A stretch of DNA of 64,000 nt from Clostridiales bacterium. GTDB lineage: Bacteria; Bacillota; Clostridia; Lachnospirales; Lachnospiraceae. The notes under the pieces were generated by a model. That model made no database searches and was not told the DNA's origin. It was given only the letters and a program-made list of their open reading frames with translations. The stretch covers positions 48,720-112,719 of the forward strand of contig JAAYHD010000027.1 in the NCBI GenBank assembly GCA_012735495.1. The letters run 5' to 3'. Shown here piece by piece: positions 56,226 to 64,000 of this stretch (position 1 is its first letter; each line of letters begins with the position of its first letter). The position numbers and the translations under genes were made by a program.

Positions 56226-57596
56226 ATGGCAAAAGAAAAAACCGTGTTTTTCTGCAGTGAGTGCGGTTACGAATCCTCTAAATGGCTTGGTCAATGTCCC
56301 GGATGCAAACAATGGGATACCTTTGTAGAAGAGCCTGTGACTAAAAAAAAGAGCACAGGCTCAAGCTATAAAGGAGCCGCGGAACCTCAGTTGCTGTCGG
56401 AAATAAAATCTGAAAACGAAAACAGGATAAAATCGGGCATCGGAGAGCTTGACAGGGTTCTTGGCGGCGGCATAGTGCCAGGGAGCCTTATTCTTGTGGG
56501 CGGAGATCCGGGAATAGGCAAATCCACGCTGCTATTACAAGCATGCAGGGAAATCGTCAGCCAAGGCCTTAAGGTCATATACATAACCGGTGAGGAATCT
56601 AAAGGGCAGATTAAAATGAGGGCGGAGAGGCTAGGCATATATGACGGCGAGCTTCTGCTGCTTTGTGAAACGGACTTGGATCTGATTGAGGATGTGGTAA
56701 ACAGGCATAAGCCGGACATAATAGTTATAGACTCCATACAGACCATGTATAAGGAGGACATAGGCTCCGCACCCGGAAGTGTCGGACAGGTTCGTGAAGC
56801 CACCGGGGTCTTTATGCGGATCGCAAAAACCACCGGTATAGCCATTTTTATCATCGGCCATGTGACAAAGGAAGGGATGGTTGCCGGACCCAAGGTGTTG
56901 GAGCATATGGTAGACACGGTTCTGTATTTTGAAGGAGATAATTATGCGGCTTACCGGGTTTTAAGGGCGGTAAAGAACCGTTTCGGCTCCACCAATGAAA
57001 TCGGAGTGTTTGAGATGCAAAACACCGGGCTTATGGAAGTAAAGAACCCTTCCGAGTACATGCTGAGCGGAAGGCCTGAAGGGGAGCCCGGCTCGGTGGT
57101 TACCGCAGCTATAGAGGGTACAAGACCTATACTGGTGGAGGTCCAGGCGCTGATATGCCGTACAAGCTTTAATATGCCAAGAAGAACGGCGGCGGGAACG
57201 GACTATAACAGGGTGAACCTGCTAATGGCCGTCCTGGAAAAACGCCTGGGCATACAGCTTGGCGACTGCGACGCGTATGTCAATGTGGCGGGCGGCATGA
57301 GAGTAACGGAACCGGCCCTCGACCTTGCGATAGTTTCGGCCATACTCTCAAGCTTTAGGAACATCCCGATTCCAAACAGTACGGTTTTCTTCGGCGAGGT
57401 GGGACTTACCGGGGAAATCAGGGCGGTCAACATGGCTGAGCAGAGGGTGGCCGAAGCCGCCAAGATGGGCTTTGAGGCCTGCATCCTGCCCCAGGCTAAT
57501 ATCGGCAAGATAAAAACTCCCGGGGGAATGAAGCTGATTGGAGTAAGAAACATCGGAAATGTGTTGGATTATATAAAGGAACACAGGAATGGATAA
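56226..57596 (+). CDS. radA: DNA repair protein RadA
   Basis: The 456-residue protein starts with a zinc finger (CSECGYESSKWLGQCPGC). A RecA-like ATPase follows, with GGDPGIGKST and the RadA-specific KNRFGSTNEIG. A Lon-protease-like C-terminal domain lacks the catalytic dyad function. RadA is a helicase that extends strand exchange during recombination. The ATG lies 1 base after the previous stop. Its end overlaps the next gene by 8 bases. Confidence 0.97.
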   Translation: MAKEKTVFFCSECGYESSKWLGQCPGCKQWDTFVEEPVTKKKSTGSSYKGAAEPQLLSEIKSENENRIKSGIGELDRVLGGGIVPGSLILVGGDPGIGKSTLLLQACREIVSQGLKVIYITGEESKGQIKMRAERLGIYDGELLLLCETDLDLIEDVVNRHKPDIIVIDSIQTMYKEDIGSAPGSVGQVREATGVFMRIAKTTGIAIFIIGHVTKEGMVAGPKVLEHMVDTVLYFEGDNYAAYRVLRAVKNRFGSTNEIGVFEMQNTGLMEVKNPSEYMLSGRPEGEPGSVVTAAIEGTRPILVEVQALICRTSFNMPRRTAAGTDYNRVNLLMAVLEKRLGIQLGDCDAYVNVAGGMRVTEPALDLAIVSAILSSFRNIPIPNSTVFFGEVGLTGEIRAVNMAEQRVAEAAKMGFEACILPQANIGKIKTPGGMKLIGVRNIGNVLDYIKEHRNG

Positions 57597-58185
57597 TGGA
57601 ATGGCTAACTTATGTTTTGATATGGTAATATCCCGAATAGAAGACTTGCTAAGCAAGAATACCCGGGTGACAGTGGCAATAGACGGAATGTGCGGCAGCG
57701 GCAAAAGCTATCTTGCCGGCCTGATTGCCAAAACCCTTGATTGCAATGTGTTTCATATCGACGACTATTACCTTCCGGTTGAAATGCGGACAACAGAACG
57801 GCTTGCGCAGCCCGGCGGGCATATATATTATGAAAGGTTTAAGGAAGAGGTCCTTGATTCCATACGCAATAACCGCCCCGTTTTATACAGGCCCTATCTG
57901 TGCGGGGTATGGGAATACGGCGAGCCAAAGACATATGAACCAAAGAAGCTCAACATCATAGAAGGCTCATACAGCATGCATCCCTGCCTTCGTGACGCAT
58001 ACAGCCTAACGGTTTTCCTTGAGGCGGACCCGGAGGAACAGTTAAGAAGAATAGCAAAAAGAAGCGGGGAGGAAAACCTGGCGCATTTTATCAACAGGTG
58101 GATTCCCCTTGAGAATAAATACTTCAGTGAACTAGGGATAAAGGGCTTGTGTGACATAGTCCTGGACACGACTAACCTGTTTTAG
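57589..58185 (+). CDS. Uridine-kinase-like P-loop phosphotransferase
   Basis: The 198-residue protein has the P-loop GMCGSGKS (about residue 34) and NVFHIDDYYLP, where the Asp pair follows the uridine/panthothenate kinase pattern. A late RxxxRSGEEN-like lid segment (RRIAKRSGEENL) is also seen. It may phosphorylate a nucleoside or a related small molecule; the substrate is uncertain. It overlaps radA and ends the operon. Confidence 0.7.
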   Translation: MDNGMANLCFDMVISRIEDLLSKNTRVTVAIDGMCGSGKSYLAGLIAKTLDCNVFHIDDYYLPVEMRTTERLAQPGGHIYYERFKEEVLDSIRNNRPVLYRPYLCGVWEYGEPKTYEPKKLNIIEGSYSMHPCLRDAYSLTVFLEADPEEQLRRIAKRSGEENLAHFINRWIPLENKYFSELGIKGLCDIVLDTTNLF

Positions 58186-58234
58186 AAGAAATAATGGCAG
58201 GGCAGTTAATTGAGCCTGATTCAGCAAAATAGTC

Positions 58235-58263
58235 TTGACAATTTACACAATTAATATTATTAT
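58235..58263 (+). promoter_or_regulatory. Promoter of tRNA-Trp
   Basis: TTGACA (58235-58240), 17-base spacer, TATTAT (58258-58263). The mature tRNA begins 22 bases later. Confidence 0.75.
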
Positions 58264-58284
58264 AAATAAGCATTCTATATAGAT

Positions 58285-58357
58285 AGGGGCATAGTTCAGC
58301 TGGTAGAATAACGGTCTCCAAAACCGCAGGTCGTGGGTTCGAATCCTACTGCCCCTG
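58285..58357 (+). tRNA. tRNA-Trp (anticodon CCA)
   Basis: The 73-base sequence folds into a cloverleaf: acceptor AGGGGCA with TGCCCCT, D arm with AGCTGGTAGAA, anticodon loop CTCCAAA (CCA), T arm GTGGGTTCGAATCCTAC, and discriminator G. The 3' CCA is not encoded. The outer pair of the anticodon stem is A-C. It has its own promoter. Confidence 0.95.
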
Positions 58358-58407
58358 TAAGCAATAGACCCGCTCAAATGAGCGGGTCTATTGCTTACAG
58401 GGGCAGT
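58348..58407. repeat. Perfect 29-bp inverted repeat that includes the 3' end of tRNA-Trp
   Basis: The left arm (58348-58376) begins inside the tRNA T stem and acceptor strand and continues past the discriminator. The loop is AA, and the right arm is 58379-58407. The inner 10 bp are GC-rich. There is no T-run after it. Beyond the right arm, GAACCCA (58418-58424) again matches the reverse complement of the T arm, with a three-base length difference. Confidence 0.9.
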
Positions 58408-58427
58408 GTATAGATGAGAACCCAGGG

Positions 58428-58489
58428 AAAAATACGCGAAGCGAATTTTTCAAAAACCAAGCAGGCGAGATTTTAGGACTGCTTGGTTT
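58428..58489. repeat. Two further hairpins downstream of the inverted repeat
   Basis: First, AAAAAT-A-CGC with GCG-A-ATTTTT (58428-58450, loop GAA, one A-A mismatch). Second, AAACCAAGCAG with CTGCTTGGTTT (58454-58464 and 58479-58489, 14-base loop) followed by CATTTTACC. They may be terminators for the tRNA or part of a repeated or mobile element. Nothing else is seen up to the truncated gene at 58637. Confidence 0.65.
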
Positions 58490-58636
58490 CATTTTACCAT
58501 TCCAACAGAACAAATGTTTGCATTTCGCCTTGGTATATGGTATCATATTATTGTAATTTCATCCCTTGCTTCCATGAGAGATTTTTTGTAAATGTAGGTG
58601 AGGCTGAAGTTAACATTACTGCAGAGGTGGCTTTTA

Positions 58637-59020
58637 ATGGAACGATTGGAATGCAAGAACGAGAATTGGTATGTAAACGATGAGGTATCCGGGAAATGGG
58701 TTACAAAGATGATGCTGCCGGATTTCAGGGGAGACACAAAAGAATGTATTCACATGAGGGGAAGGGGCTGGAGATGGCTGATACTTCGATGCGATTACAC
58801 CGGACTGAAAAAGGGGCAGGAATATGAATTTGCCTTTTGGGGCAAGTTTGACTATTATTCAGGATATGGCACTGTTGGGGTCGGTACAGCTTTGCTTAAG
58901 GGTTATCTTCTTTTTCTATTTTCAATAAAAATTGTTATTAATCTCTTAATAGCTTCTATCTCGGCGTCCGTAAGCTCCGACGCGTCCAAAACCTTCTTTT
59001 TCTCCAATCCGAACAAATAG
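58637..59020 (+). pseudogene. Truncated gene, N-terminal fragment of an unrecognised protein
   Basis: From the ATG at 58637 (GAGGTGG before it) about 87 residues look like real protein: polar and aromatic, with WVTKMMLPDF, IHMRGRGWRWLILRCDY and GQEYEFAFWGKFDYY. After about 58897 the frame continues as the antisense of the XRE gene, giving hydrophobic and serine-rich residues of a different nature, to a stop at 59020. The fragment probably lost its C-terminus when the downstream region was rearranged. The family is not recognised; the part seen looks like a small beta-barrel. Confidence 0.55.
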
Positions 59021-59196
59021 TCCGTGCTTACATGGAAAATGCGTGCCATCTTCACCAAAACATCATATGACGGATACCTGGTTCCCGATTCATATGAACT
59101 GATGATGCTTTTGCTTACTCCGATTCTGTCGGCCAAATCCTTTTGTGTCATATTATTGCTTTTTCTCAGAGCTTTGAGCTTTTCTCCCAAATTCAC
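58903..59196 (-). CDS. XRE-family transcriptional regulator
   Basis: The GTG at 59196 gives 97 residues starting NLGEKLKALRKSNNMTQKDL; an in-frame TTG at 59220 would add eight residues. The helix-turn-helix covers residues about 2-58 (DLADRIGVSKSIISSYESG, YPSYDVLVKMARIFHVS), ending in TDYLFGL, typical of phage and element repressors of SinR/Xre type. The tail is helical and charged. It is divergent from the excisionase-like gene, and repeated TATTGG elements lie between them. Confidence 0.85.
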   Translation of the reverse strand: MNLGEKLKALRKSNNMTQKDLADRIGVSKSIISSYESGTRYPSYDVLVKMARIFHVSTDYLFGLEKKKVLDASELTDAEIEAIKRLITIFIENRKRR

Positions 59197-59232
59197 TATA
59201 AGAAACACCCGCCTTTGCAACTAGTGTATTAT

Positions 59233-59283
59233 TATTGGGTCAACTATTGGTGAAATAATGTTTACAAATAGAAAATATTGGTG
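59233..59283. promoter_or_regulatory. Three direct TATTGG repeats between divergent regulators
   Basis: TATTGGGT at 59233-59240 and TATTGGTG at 59245-59252 and 59276-59283. They lie between the XRE gene and the excisionase-like gene and could be binding sites of either protein. Confidence 0.35.
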
Positions 59284-59335
59284 TATTCTAAATATTGATA
59301 ATTCTTCATATTTGTTCAAAGAGGGGGTTATTTCA

Positions 59336-59551
59336 ATGGAAAACACGCATAACGGGCCTTTGAACAATAAAATACTAAAGCCTAAGGATGTCGCGAACAT
59401 ACTGGGCTGCAGCTTAAATAGAGCTTATAGGATAATAAGGCAAAAAGATTTCCCTTATAAAAAGATTGGAAAAAGATATTTTATTTCCCATGATGAACTG
59501 GAAAAATGGATTAATTCATACTATTCCCAGTCGCCTGTCAAGAAGCAATGA
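59336..59551 (+). CDS. Excisionase-like helix-turn-helix protein
   Basis: The ATG at 59336 has GAGGGGG upstream and gives 71 residues. LKPKDVANILGCSLNRAYRI followed by FPYKKIGKRYFISHDELEKWI matches the HTH_17/Xis-type winged helix. Such proteins direct excision of integrated elements or act as small regulators. No integrase is present in the window, so the element may be decayed. Its last 36 bases overlap the 3' end of the broken ATPase on the other strand. Confidence 0.8.
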   Translation: MENTHNGPLNNKILKPKDVANILGCSLNRAYRIIRQKDFPYKKIGKRYFISHDELEKWINSYYSQSPVKKQ

Positions 59552-61687
59552 GTGCAGGTTGTATGTCAGCATATAGTTGTCCCTGCCATGTACCAACAGG
59601 TTAACCGCGTCCGTAAAGACGCCTTCATAATGTACGGCAAGCCTTTCGCCATGGGATGAGGTTTTCTCCTGTGCCTCGATTCCCTTTTTTGCGTATTGAA
59701 CAGCATCTTCAAAGCGCTGCAGCATGGCGCAGGAGATGGCGGCAGCGGTATAGGCCTTTCCGATTTCTATTATTGAATCGATTTTGCCGTTTATTTCAAT
59801 GGATTTATTGGCATATTCCAGGGCCTTGACCGGATCGGAATAGCAGCAGCTTTCCGCAAGGTTTGTATAAATCTTGCCTTCATAGGACAGGCTTTTCTCC
59901 AGGGGCAGCAGATCCATGGCGGAATGGTATATGTCCAAAGCCTGCTCAAGCATGAAATTAAACCGGTATATATGGCCCCTTATACGCAGAAGCTTGATTT
60001 TATCCACGGCGGATATGTCTGCGGTACCTGCAAGCTCCTTTGACATTTCCAGTGAGGTTTTGAAATGCCCCTTAAGGAACAGCAAATCGGTGTATTTCAG
60101 ACTGACTGTAATGTATATGTGGCTATCCAGGCTTTCCTTTATCGGCTCGATTCGTGACAGAAGCTCCTTATAACTGTCAAGGGCTTCGTCATACCTGCCG
60201 GACAGGTGGATTATATGTATCTTTAAAAACTCGTAAAGATACCCGTAGCCCTTAAAGAGCCTGGAATCTATTTTATTCTCTTCCATGAATTTCTGTGCTT
60301 CAGGAATTCTTGATGTTATCCTAAGGTAGAAGAGCTCGGCAAAAATGGCAAATGCCCTTATGCAAGAATTACCGGAGTTAAGGTAAGGGGCTGCCATCCG
60401 GTGGATATCGCTCCAGTATCCAAGGTCGACAAACGACACCATTATTTGAACCAAGTCCTGTATGGACTGTTCAAAATAAACCGTATCATCCGCAATAATC
60501 CTGAACTGCCGCATAAAAATCCTGTAGCATGTGTTCGGAGACTGTTTCATGTTCTGCTTGACATACTCCATTGCATGATTAAGGATAATACGCTTTTTTT
60601 CCGGGTCCAGGCTTTTCTGCAAATGATGACGGACGCTTTCATCTATTTTATAAAAATATTGATGTTCATCCAAAAGGACAAAGATTGATTTTTCAAAAAG
60701 ATTATCCAATTCGTCTTCACTCAGGAAAAGATTTTCCCTTACAAGTATGAACAGCGCGAGTTCATTTGAGAAGAAGTCCAATACGGACAGGAGCCGAATG
60801 GCATTTTTCTCGTTGGCCTTAAGATGCCGGATATAGCGGTTTATAATCTTGTTGGTTGGAATGCTGAACATGGCGGTATCAAGCACCATGTTATTGTTTA
60901 GTGCGTTTTCATATAAGTCGACGCACATGTCCAGGTAAAGGGGCACGCCATGGGCACTTTCGACAATGGCTTTTTGTATGTCTTTCTGCTTTGACCCTAA
61001 GCAGCAGGCTTTCGTATGAATCTATAAAAATAACATGGCGCGTTCCCTTTTCAGCCGCATGGTTAATGGAGATTCCCAGGTAATAAGGCAGCCGCTGGTA
61101 TATTTCAGATTCGGTGTAGCCGTTGATGGCTTCAACTTCCTCCTTAAATTTCATTTTTATATGTATATCGCTGACTAAATCGGCAGCCTTTCTCAGTATG
61201 TTTGACGGAATGGATACGGAACCCATCCCGAGGGATATAAGTTCATTTATAATATCAAACACCGGGCCCTTTAACCCTGAAAACCTGCGGGATACGTCCT
61301 CTGCGTTCTGTTTTGTCTTCACACTGTATGCAAGCAGCGCATAATCAAATAAAGGGCAGCTGATGCTCAGCTGTTTTCTTATATTCATCAATACGTTAAC
61401 GGGATTGCTGTAATCGTAAGCATCCAGGCTGATATGTACCTTGTTGATGGTGGTTTTATGCTCAGATTTTAATAAGATCTGGTCGGTTTCCTCGTAAAGC
61501 TTTCTTATCAGCTTGGTCTTGCCTATACCGCCAACCCCGTAAAAGACCAGGATTTCGCCGTTTTTGGATTCGTTGCTGAAAGCTTCCAGGCTTTTTATAA
61601 ACTCGCTCAAGGGTTCATTCCTGTCGGTGAATACTTTTGTTGCGCAAAATTTTTCTCACTGTTGCTTTTGAATTTACTCTGCAGCAT
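59516..61687 (-). pseudogene. Broken STAND-type ATPase with TPR-like repeats
   Basis: An ATG at 61687 has AAGGAGG 7 bases upstream, but its frame stops after 26 codons. The frame that continues has VFTDRNEPLSEFIKSLEAF, so one A seems missing in the run at 61635-61638. That frame (61610-60909) has Walker A YGVGGIGKTKL and Walker B RHVIFIDSYESLLL, then goes out of frame near 60993-61003. The third frame (from about 61003 to 59516) begins with KAIVESAHGVPLYLDMCVD, the C-terminal ATPase part, and then about 430 helical residues with TPR-like repeats. Between Walker B and this segment about 100 residues usual for such ATPases seem missing. Two lesions make it a pseudogene unless they are sequencing errors. 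Confidence 0.75.
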
Positions 61688-61731
61688 AAGTAAACCTCCT
61701 TCAAGTCATGCGGTTTATGTAGTTAAATGCT

Positions 61732-61764
61732 ATTTGAGTATTATAGCACCCAAACAACTCAAAT
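61732..61764. promoter_or_regulatory. Inverted repeat over the putative promoter of the broken ATPase
   Basis: ATTTGAGT (61732-61739) and ACTCAAAT (61757-61764) are a perfect inverted repeat. On the - strand TATAAT (61745-61740), with TG one base upstream (extended -10), lies between the arms. It may be an operator. The remaining stretch up to 61966 holds no gene; TATAAT at about 61886-61891 may serve the GH5 gene. Confidence 0.4.
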
Positions 61765-61966
61765 GCCACACCTGATTAATTGAAATACGGTTATAAATTT
61801 ATGAAAAGACAATATGTAAGTCGTGTTTATGAAATTGCAGGGGCGATTTATGTCTAATTATTACAGTGCAAAAACTAATTGATATGATATAATATTAATG
61901 CTGTTCATGATATGGCGTATAAATGAGCTTGTTTCATGATTAATACCATTACAAGGAGAGACAAGA

Positions 61967-63841
61967 ATGAAGAGAATGGCAAGGAAAATGCTGATTAATT
62001 CATGTTTGGCGGCAGTTATTGCTGTCAGCATGGCTGCCGCGGCCGGCTGTTCGCCAAAAAAGGATGATAAGAGTTCGGAAACCCCGACAGAGGCTCCGGA
62101 AGAGAGGCCGACGGAGATTCCGACCTCCGCACCCGCTGAAATACCTCTTGCCGAAATAATTCCCGAGGAATCGAACCTGACGGATGAACACCTTTCCGCA
62201 AACGGTATCGCCACCAGGGACAACGGGCTTATGCGCAAGGAGATGTCATCCCAATACCTTATCAAGCACTATATGGGAATCGGCTGGAATCTCGGAAACA
62301 CGATGGAGGCATTCAGAACAACCGATTCGGACAAGGTTTCCGATTATGAGACCGCCTGGTCCGCTCCCATAACCACCCGAGAAACGATAGACGGCCTTAA
62401 GAAGTACGGTATAAATACTGTCCGCATACCTGTTGCATGGTCAAACATGATTTCTGATGACGGAAAATACATAATCAGCGAAGATTATCTCAACAGGGTA
62501 GAGGAGATTATAAATTACTGCCTTAACAATGAAATGTATGTCATAATCAACATTCATTATGACAGGGGCTGGTGGGGCCAATTCGGCTCATCGGATCCCG
62601 AGTGGCAGGAAAAGGCCTGGGCCCGTTATGAATCATTCTGGACACAGATTGCGGAGCGCTACAAGGAATATTCCGACCGCCTGATTTTTGAATCCGCCAA
62701 TGAAGAGCTAGGAGACAGGCTGAACGATGAGATTGACGAAACAACCGGGTATGCGGTTGGAACCAGGCAAACCGGGGTGCTCACGGAAGATGAGCGCTAT
62801 GACTTGGTAAATAAGCTCAATCAGAAGTTTGTCGATATTGTAAGGGGAACCGGAGGAAACAACACGTACCGCCATCTTCTGATAGCTGGATACAATACGG
62901 ATATTGACAAGACGGTGGACGGCGGCGCGGGAAGATTTGTCATGCCCAGGGACCCTTACAATGAAGTAAATAAACTGAGTGTTTCCGTCCATTACTATAC
63001 TCCTTCAACCTATGCGATAGCCGAAACGGAGGACAACAGCTGGGGATACTCGGGGACATGGGGAACCGAATCGGACATAGCCGGGATGAAGGCTAATTTC
63101 GAGAAGATGAAGAAATTCTACGATGAAGGATATGGCGTTATAGTTGGTGAATTCGGTGTCTGCACGGCGGTTAAGAAGGGAATACCCGATTATTACTATC
63201 ATGTAATGAAGAACTGCAAGGACATGGGATATCTCCCGGTTATGTGGGATACCGGATTATGGTATAACAGGCTGACGGGCTTGTTCAAGTACAGTGACGT
63301 ACTTGAAAAGATACTTGAAATTACGGGAGCCGATGCGGAGATACCTGCCGATGCTGATATTACGGGAAAGGAGGCCCTGGATTTCATTGAGGAGGCCGAA
63401 TTTATAAAAGTGTTTGAATGGGAAGGCAGATGGAAAAAGAACGACGGTTCAAACACCGCCCTGGACGGAGGCAAGGTTTCGGCGGAGGATGAAAGCAGGT
63501 TTGTCAATACCACCTCCGTAACGGAAGGCATGAATATTGTGTTCAATTCCTGGGGTTACCAGGTGTTCTTAAGCCCCGACTGGAGCAAGTTTAAGAAGCC
63601 ATGCTTCAGGGTTTATTTTGAGGACGACAGAGCGGATGTCACAGGCGCGTTGACAATTGCATACTGCGACGCTCCGAACGGCTCATGGAACGGAACAACC
63701 ACCTATGAATATTCCAGCGGATACATCAATGAGTATGTGCCCATAGATATCGGGCAGCTTGAGAAGCATAACGTGCTGATGATTACATTCGGAAATTCTC
63801 CGGTTGTAACAAGAATTGAGCTTTATGACAGCGCGAACTGA
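61967..63841 (+). CDS. GH5 family glycoside hydrolase lipoprotein (second copy)
   Basis: The 624-residue protein has AGGAGAG before the ATG and a lipobox AAAGC. A Pro/Thr/Glu-rich linker follows. The GH5 domain (about 100-445) has IGWNLGNTMEAF, TVRIPVAWS, FESANEELGDRLND (acid/base Glu about 244) and GVIVGEFGVCT (nucleophile Glu about 394). The C-terminal ~150 residues form a beta-sandwich (FNSWGYQVFLSPDW, then IAYCDAPNGSWNG) that may bind carbohydrate. It is clearly related to the GH5 protein at 18602, sharing NEELGDRLND, but the C-terminal domains differ. It is a single-gene unit. Confidence 0.87.
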   Translation: MKRMARKMLINSCLAAVIAVSMAAAAGCSPKKDDKSSETPTEAPEERPTEIPTSAPAEIPLAEIIPEESNLTDEHLSANGIATRDNGLMRKEMSSQYLIKHYMGIGWNLGNTMEAFRTTDSDKVSDYETAWSAPITTRETIDGLKKYGINTVRIPVAWSNMISDDGKYIISEDYLNRVEEIINYCLNNEMYVIINIHYDRGWWGQFGSSDPEWQEKAWARYESFWTQIAERYKEYSDRLIFESANEELGDRLNDEIDETTGYAVGTRQTGVLTEDERYDLVNKLNQKFVDIVRGTGGNNTYRHLLIAGYNTDIDKTVDGGAGRFVMPRDPYNEVNKLSVSVHYYTPSTYAIAETEDNSWGYSGTWGTESDIAGMKANFEKMKKFYDEGYGVIVGEFGVCTAVKKGIPDYYYHVMKNCKDMGYLPVMWDTGLWYNRLTGLFKYSDVLEKILEITGADAEIPADADITGKEALDFIEEAEFIKVFEWEGRWKKNDGSNTALDGGKVSAEDESRFVNTTSVTEGMNIVFNSWGYQVFLSPDWSKFKKPCFRVYFEDDRADVTGALTIAYCDAPNGSWNGTTTYEYSSGYINEYVPIDIGQLEKHNVLMITFGNSPVVTRIELYDSAN

Positions 63842-63858
63842 ATTCCGCACATAAAAAC

Positions 63859-63904
63859 TCCCTCTTAAGCGGTTGGGAAAAATAATGCCGTCGCTTAAGA
63901 GGGA
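63859..63904. terminator. Bidirectional terminator at the right edge
   Basis: TCCCTCTTAAGCG pairs with CGCTTAAGAGGGA (13 bp, 20-base loop). TTATTTTATTT follows on the + side; on the - strand GTTTTTATG follows. It serves the GH5 gene and the convergent gene. Confidence 0.85.
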
Positions 63905-63909
63905 TTATT

Positions 63910-64000
63910 TTATTTATAATCTATCCTGGCGTTTGCCGATACCGGAACAATCCTGTGCAGCGGTTTCCATACAATTACGGCGATTGAAAAGTCCAGCAGG
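63910..64000 (-). CDS. C-terminal end of a gene cut by the right edge
   Basis: On the - strand one frame is open from the edge to a TAA at 63912-63910. It gives about 29 residues ending in VWKPLHRIVPVSANARIDYK. The other frames are less protein-like. It converges on the GH5 gene and shares the bidirectional hairpin. The visible part is too short to identify. Confidence 0.45.
   Translation of the reverse strand, partial: LLDFSIAVIVWKPLHRIVPVSANARIDYK

Overview
The window comes from an anaerobic, plant-polysaccharide-degrading Firmicute, most likely a Lachnospiraceae-type clostridium. This is inferred from gene order and family content: hprK-glucokinase-murB-rapZ-whiA-HPr, mcsA-mcsB-clpC-radA, extracellular GH5 and GH43 lipoproteins, strong AGGAGG ribosome sites with several TTG/GTG starts, and intermediate GC. 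Almost all genes run on the + strand. There are no rRNA genes, CRISPR arrays or intact insertion sequences.

Layout. (1) 1-12833: a surface-glycopolymer cluster of ten tightly packed genes. It holds a cytidylyltransferase tail, a CDP-glycerol glycerophosphotransferase-like protein, a DUF4422 protein, a Stealth-type phosphotransferase, three glycosyltransferases (one fused to a pyruvyltransferase), a propeller-like orphan, a radical SAM protein and an epimerase. Five of these proteins carry a similar Rossmann-like module. (2) 12962-16333: a secreted beta-rich protein, a protein like the N-terminal domain of MAF glycosyltransferases, and signal peptidase II. (3) 16551-22084: ftsH, then GH5 and GH43 lipoproteins. 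(4) 22246-30728: uvrC, then a carbon-control and cell-wall block (hprK, ROK glucokinase, murB, rapZ, whiA, a Crh-like HPr with Glu15, a polysaccharide deacetylase). (5) 30844-37123: dnaE, pfkA and an ABC exporter. (6) 37389-39006: an ECF sigma factor with a matching ECF-type promoter and a probable anti-sigma factor. (7) 39059-43773: membrane and surface proteins. (8) 43985-46969: purM-purN-purD. (9) 47152-51159: a multi-SH3 glucosaminidase and a cohesin-like membrane protein. (10) 51280-58185: a stress operon whose first gene is a GntR regulator where ctsR is usually found, then mcsA, mcsB, clpC, a conserved small protein, radA and a uridine-kinase-like protein. (11) 58285-61687: tRNA-Trp followed by an unusual long inverted repeat, then a decayed accessory region (truncated gene, XRE regulator, excisionase-like protein, doubly broken STAND ATPase). 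(12) 61967-63841: a second GH5 lipoprotein, convergent with a gene cut by the right edge.

How the parts fit. The GH5 and GH43 enzymes would release sugars outside the cell. Glucokinase and PfkA feed glycolysis. HprK and the Crh-like HPr would report carbon status. RapZ, WhiA and MurB couple this to cell-wall growth. The first 16 kb builds or decorates the cell surface.

The most unusual points are the repeated Rossmann module with a radical SAM enzyme in the glycopolymer cluster, the Glu15 HPr, the GntR regulator with a palindrome over its own -10 box ahead of mcsA-mcsB-clpC, and the 29-bp-arm inverted repeat that swallows the 3' end of tRNA-Trp. All family calls come from reading motifs; no database search was run.
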